From Amycolatopsis marina (GTDB taxonomy: Bacteria; Actinomycetota; Actinomycetes; Mycobacteriales; Pseudonocardiaceae), in assembly GCF_900111885.1 (NCBI RefSeq), contig NZ_FOKG01000023.1, positions 1-64,000 of the forward strand: DNA of 64,000 nt, written 5' to 3'. Every line of letters starts with the position of its first letter. The stretch's first letter is position 1. Both the position numbers and the translations under genes were made by a program. Below the pieces are notes generated by a model. It was given only the letters and a program-made list of their open reading frames with translations, was not told the origin of the DNA and ran no database searches. Below, in pieces: positions 63,801 through 64,000 of the stretch.

Positions 63801-64000
63801 TCAGGAGGTGGCGCCGAGCGCGGTGGCCGCCGCGACCACGTCGACCAGGCCCGTGCCCTTGTCGTAGCTGGACGTGTAAGGGCCTGCCTGCTCGTAGGCC
63901 GCGCCGTCACTGAACTTGTACGCCGTCGACTTGAGCGCGTTCTCGATCTCGGCGGGGGTCGCATCCGGCTTGGCCTGGAACAACTGCGCCACGATGCCGG
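63801..64000 (-). CDS. Subtilisin-like (S8) serine protease, C-terminal part
   Basis: The minus-strand frame is open to the window edge; 66 residues are visible. GIVAQLFQAKPDATPAEIENALKST is the conserved helix that follows the catalytic Ser of subtilases, and the ending GTGLVDVVAAATAL is the usual closing motif. The catalytic residues lie beyond the window. Probably secreted. Confidence 0.78.
   Translation of the reverse strand, partial: GIVAQLFQAKPDATPAEIENALKSTAYKFSDGAAYEQAGPYTSSYDKGTGLVDVVAAATALGATS

Overview
The window is about 64 kb of high-GC actinobacterial chromosome, most like the Pseudonocardiaceae (Amycolatopsis, Saccharomonospora or Prauserella relatives). The grounds are strong G/C bias at third codon positions, many GTG starts and 4-nt start/stop overlaps, F420-type and DUF3145/DUF3052/DUF2795 proteins, a PucR-type FasR next to fabD-fabH-acpP-fabF, and an ahpE - DUF3052 - aceE - fasR - fab order that matches the mycobacterial ahpE-aceE-fabD neighbourhood. 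The family is an inference; no rRNA gene is present.

Layout. 1-0.65 kb: end of a secreted lytic transglycosylase. 0.7-14 kb: a minus-strand biosynthetic operon with two giant PUFA/heterocyst-glycolipid-type iterative synthase subunits (PfaD-like x2-KS-AT-ACP-KR and KS-AT-DH-PPTase), a free ACP, an alpha/beta hydrolase and a glycosyltransferase. A divergent SDR, an aldo/keto reductase-fold protein without catalytic residues and a PucR-type regulator follow; a glycosylated polyketide or glycolipid is the likely product. 17.5-23 kb: a canonical aldo/keto reductase, then a FecCD/FecE/FecB metal-chelate importer with an MFS transporter behind a Fur/Zur-like box. 23-28.4 kb: housekeeping and orphan genes (AI-2E transporter, F420 oxidoreductase, SurE, PfkB).

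28.4-39 kb: a selenium locus. A formate dehydrogenase (FdhA with an in-frame UGA and a SECIS hairpin, FdhB, NrfD-like membrane subunit) sits with the whole selenocysteine apparatus (selC tRNA, selA, selB, selD) and an ion channel.

39-43 kb: a more A/T-rich, probably acquired island that looks like a cyclic-nucleotide defence system. It has a CRP-family regulator, a tandem class III cyclase whose one competent active site is split between its two halves, an E2 ubiquitin-conjugating-like protein with a SEC-C zinc motif, and a Pycsar-type membrane effector (DUF5706). The last three overlap as one operon. This is the best candidate for an undescribed system.

43-50 kb: a second accessory module. 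An XRE/TPR regulator and a 2H phosphoesterase face an operon of small regulatory-looking proteins, a thymidylate-kinase-like enzyme, a Gfo/Idh/MocA oxidoreductase, a DegT aminotransferase and a Nudix hydrolase, suggesting an amino-sugar-type or nucleotide-linked metabolite. 50-64 kb: core genome with AlkD-like protein, tRNA-Val, AhpE, DUF3052, AceE, LldD-like oxidase, MscS-like channel, FasR and the fab operon behind a clear palindromic operator, DUF3145, and the end of a subtilisin-like protease. Several intergenic gaps here carry perfect palindromes or a 94-bp tandem repeat.
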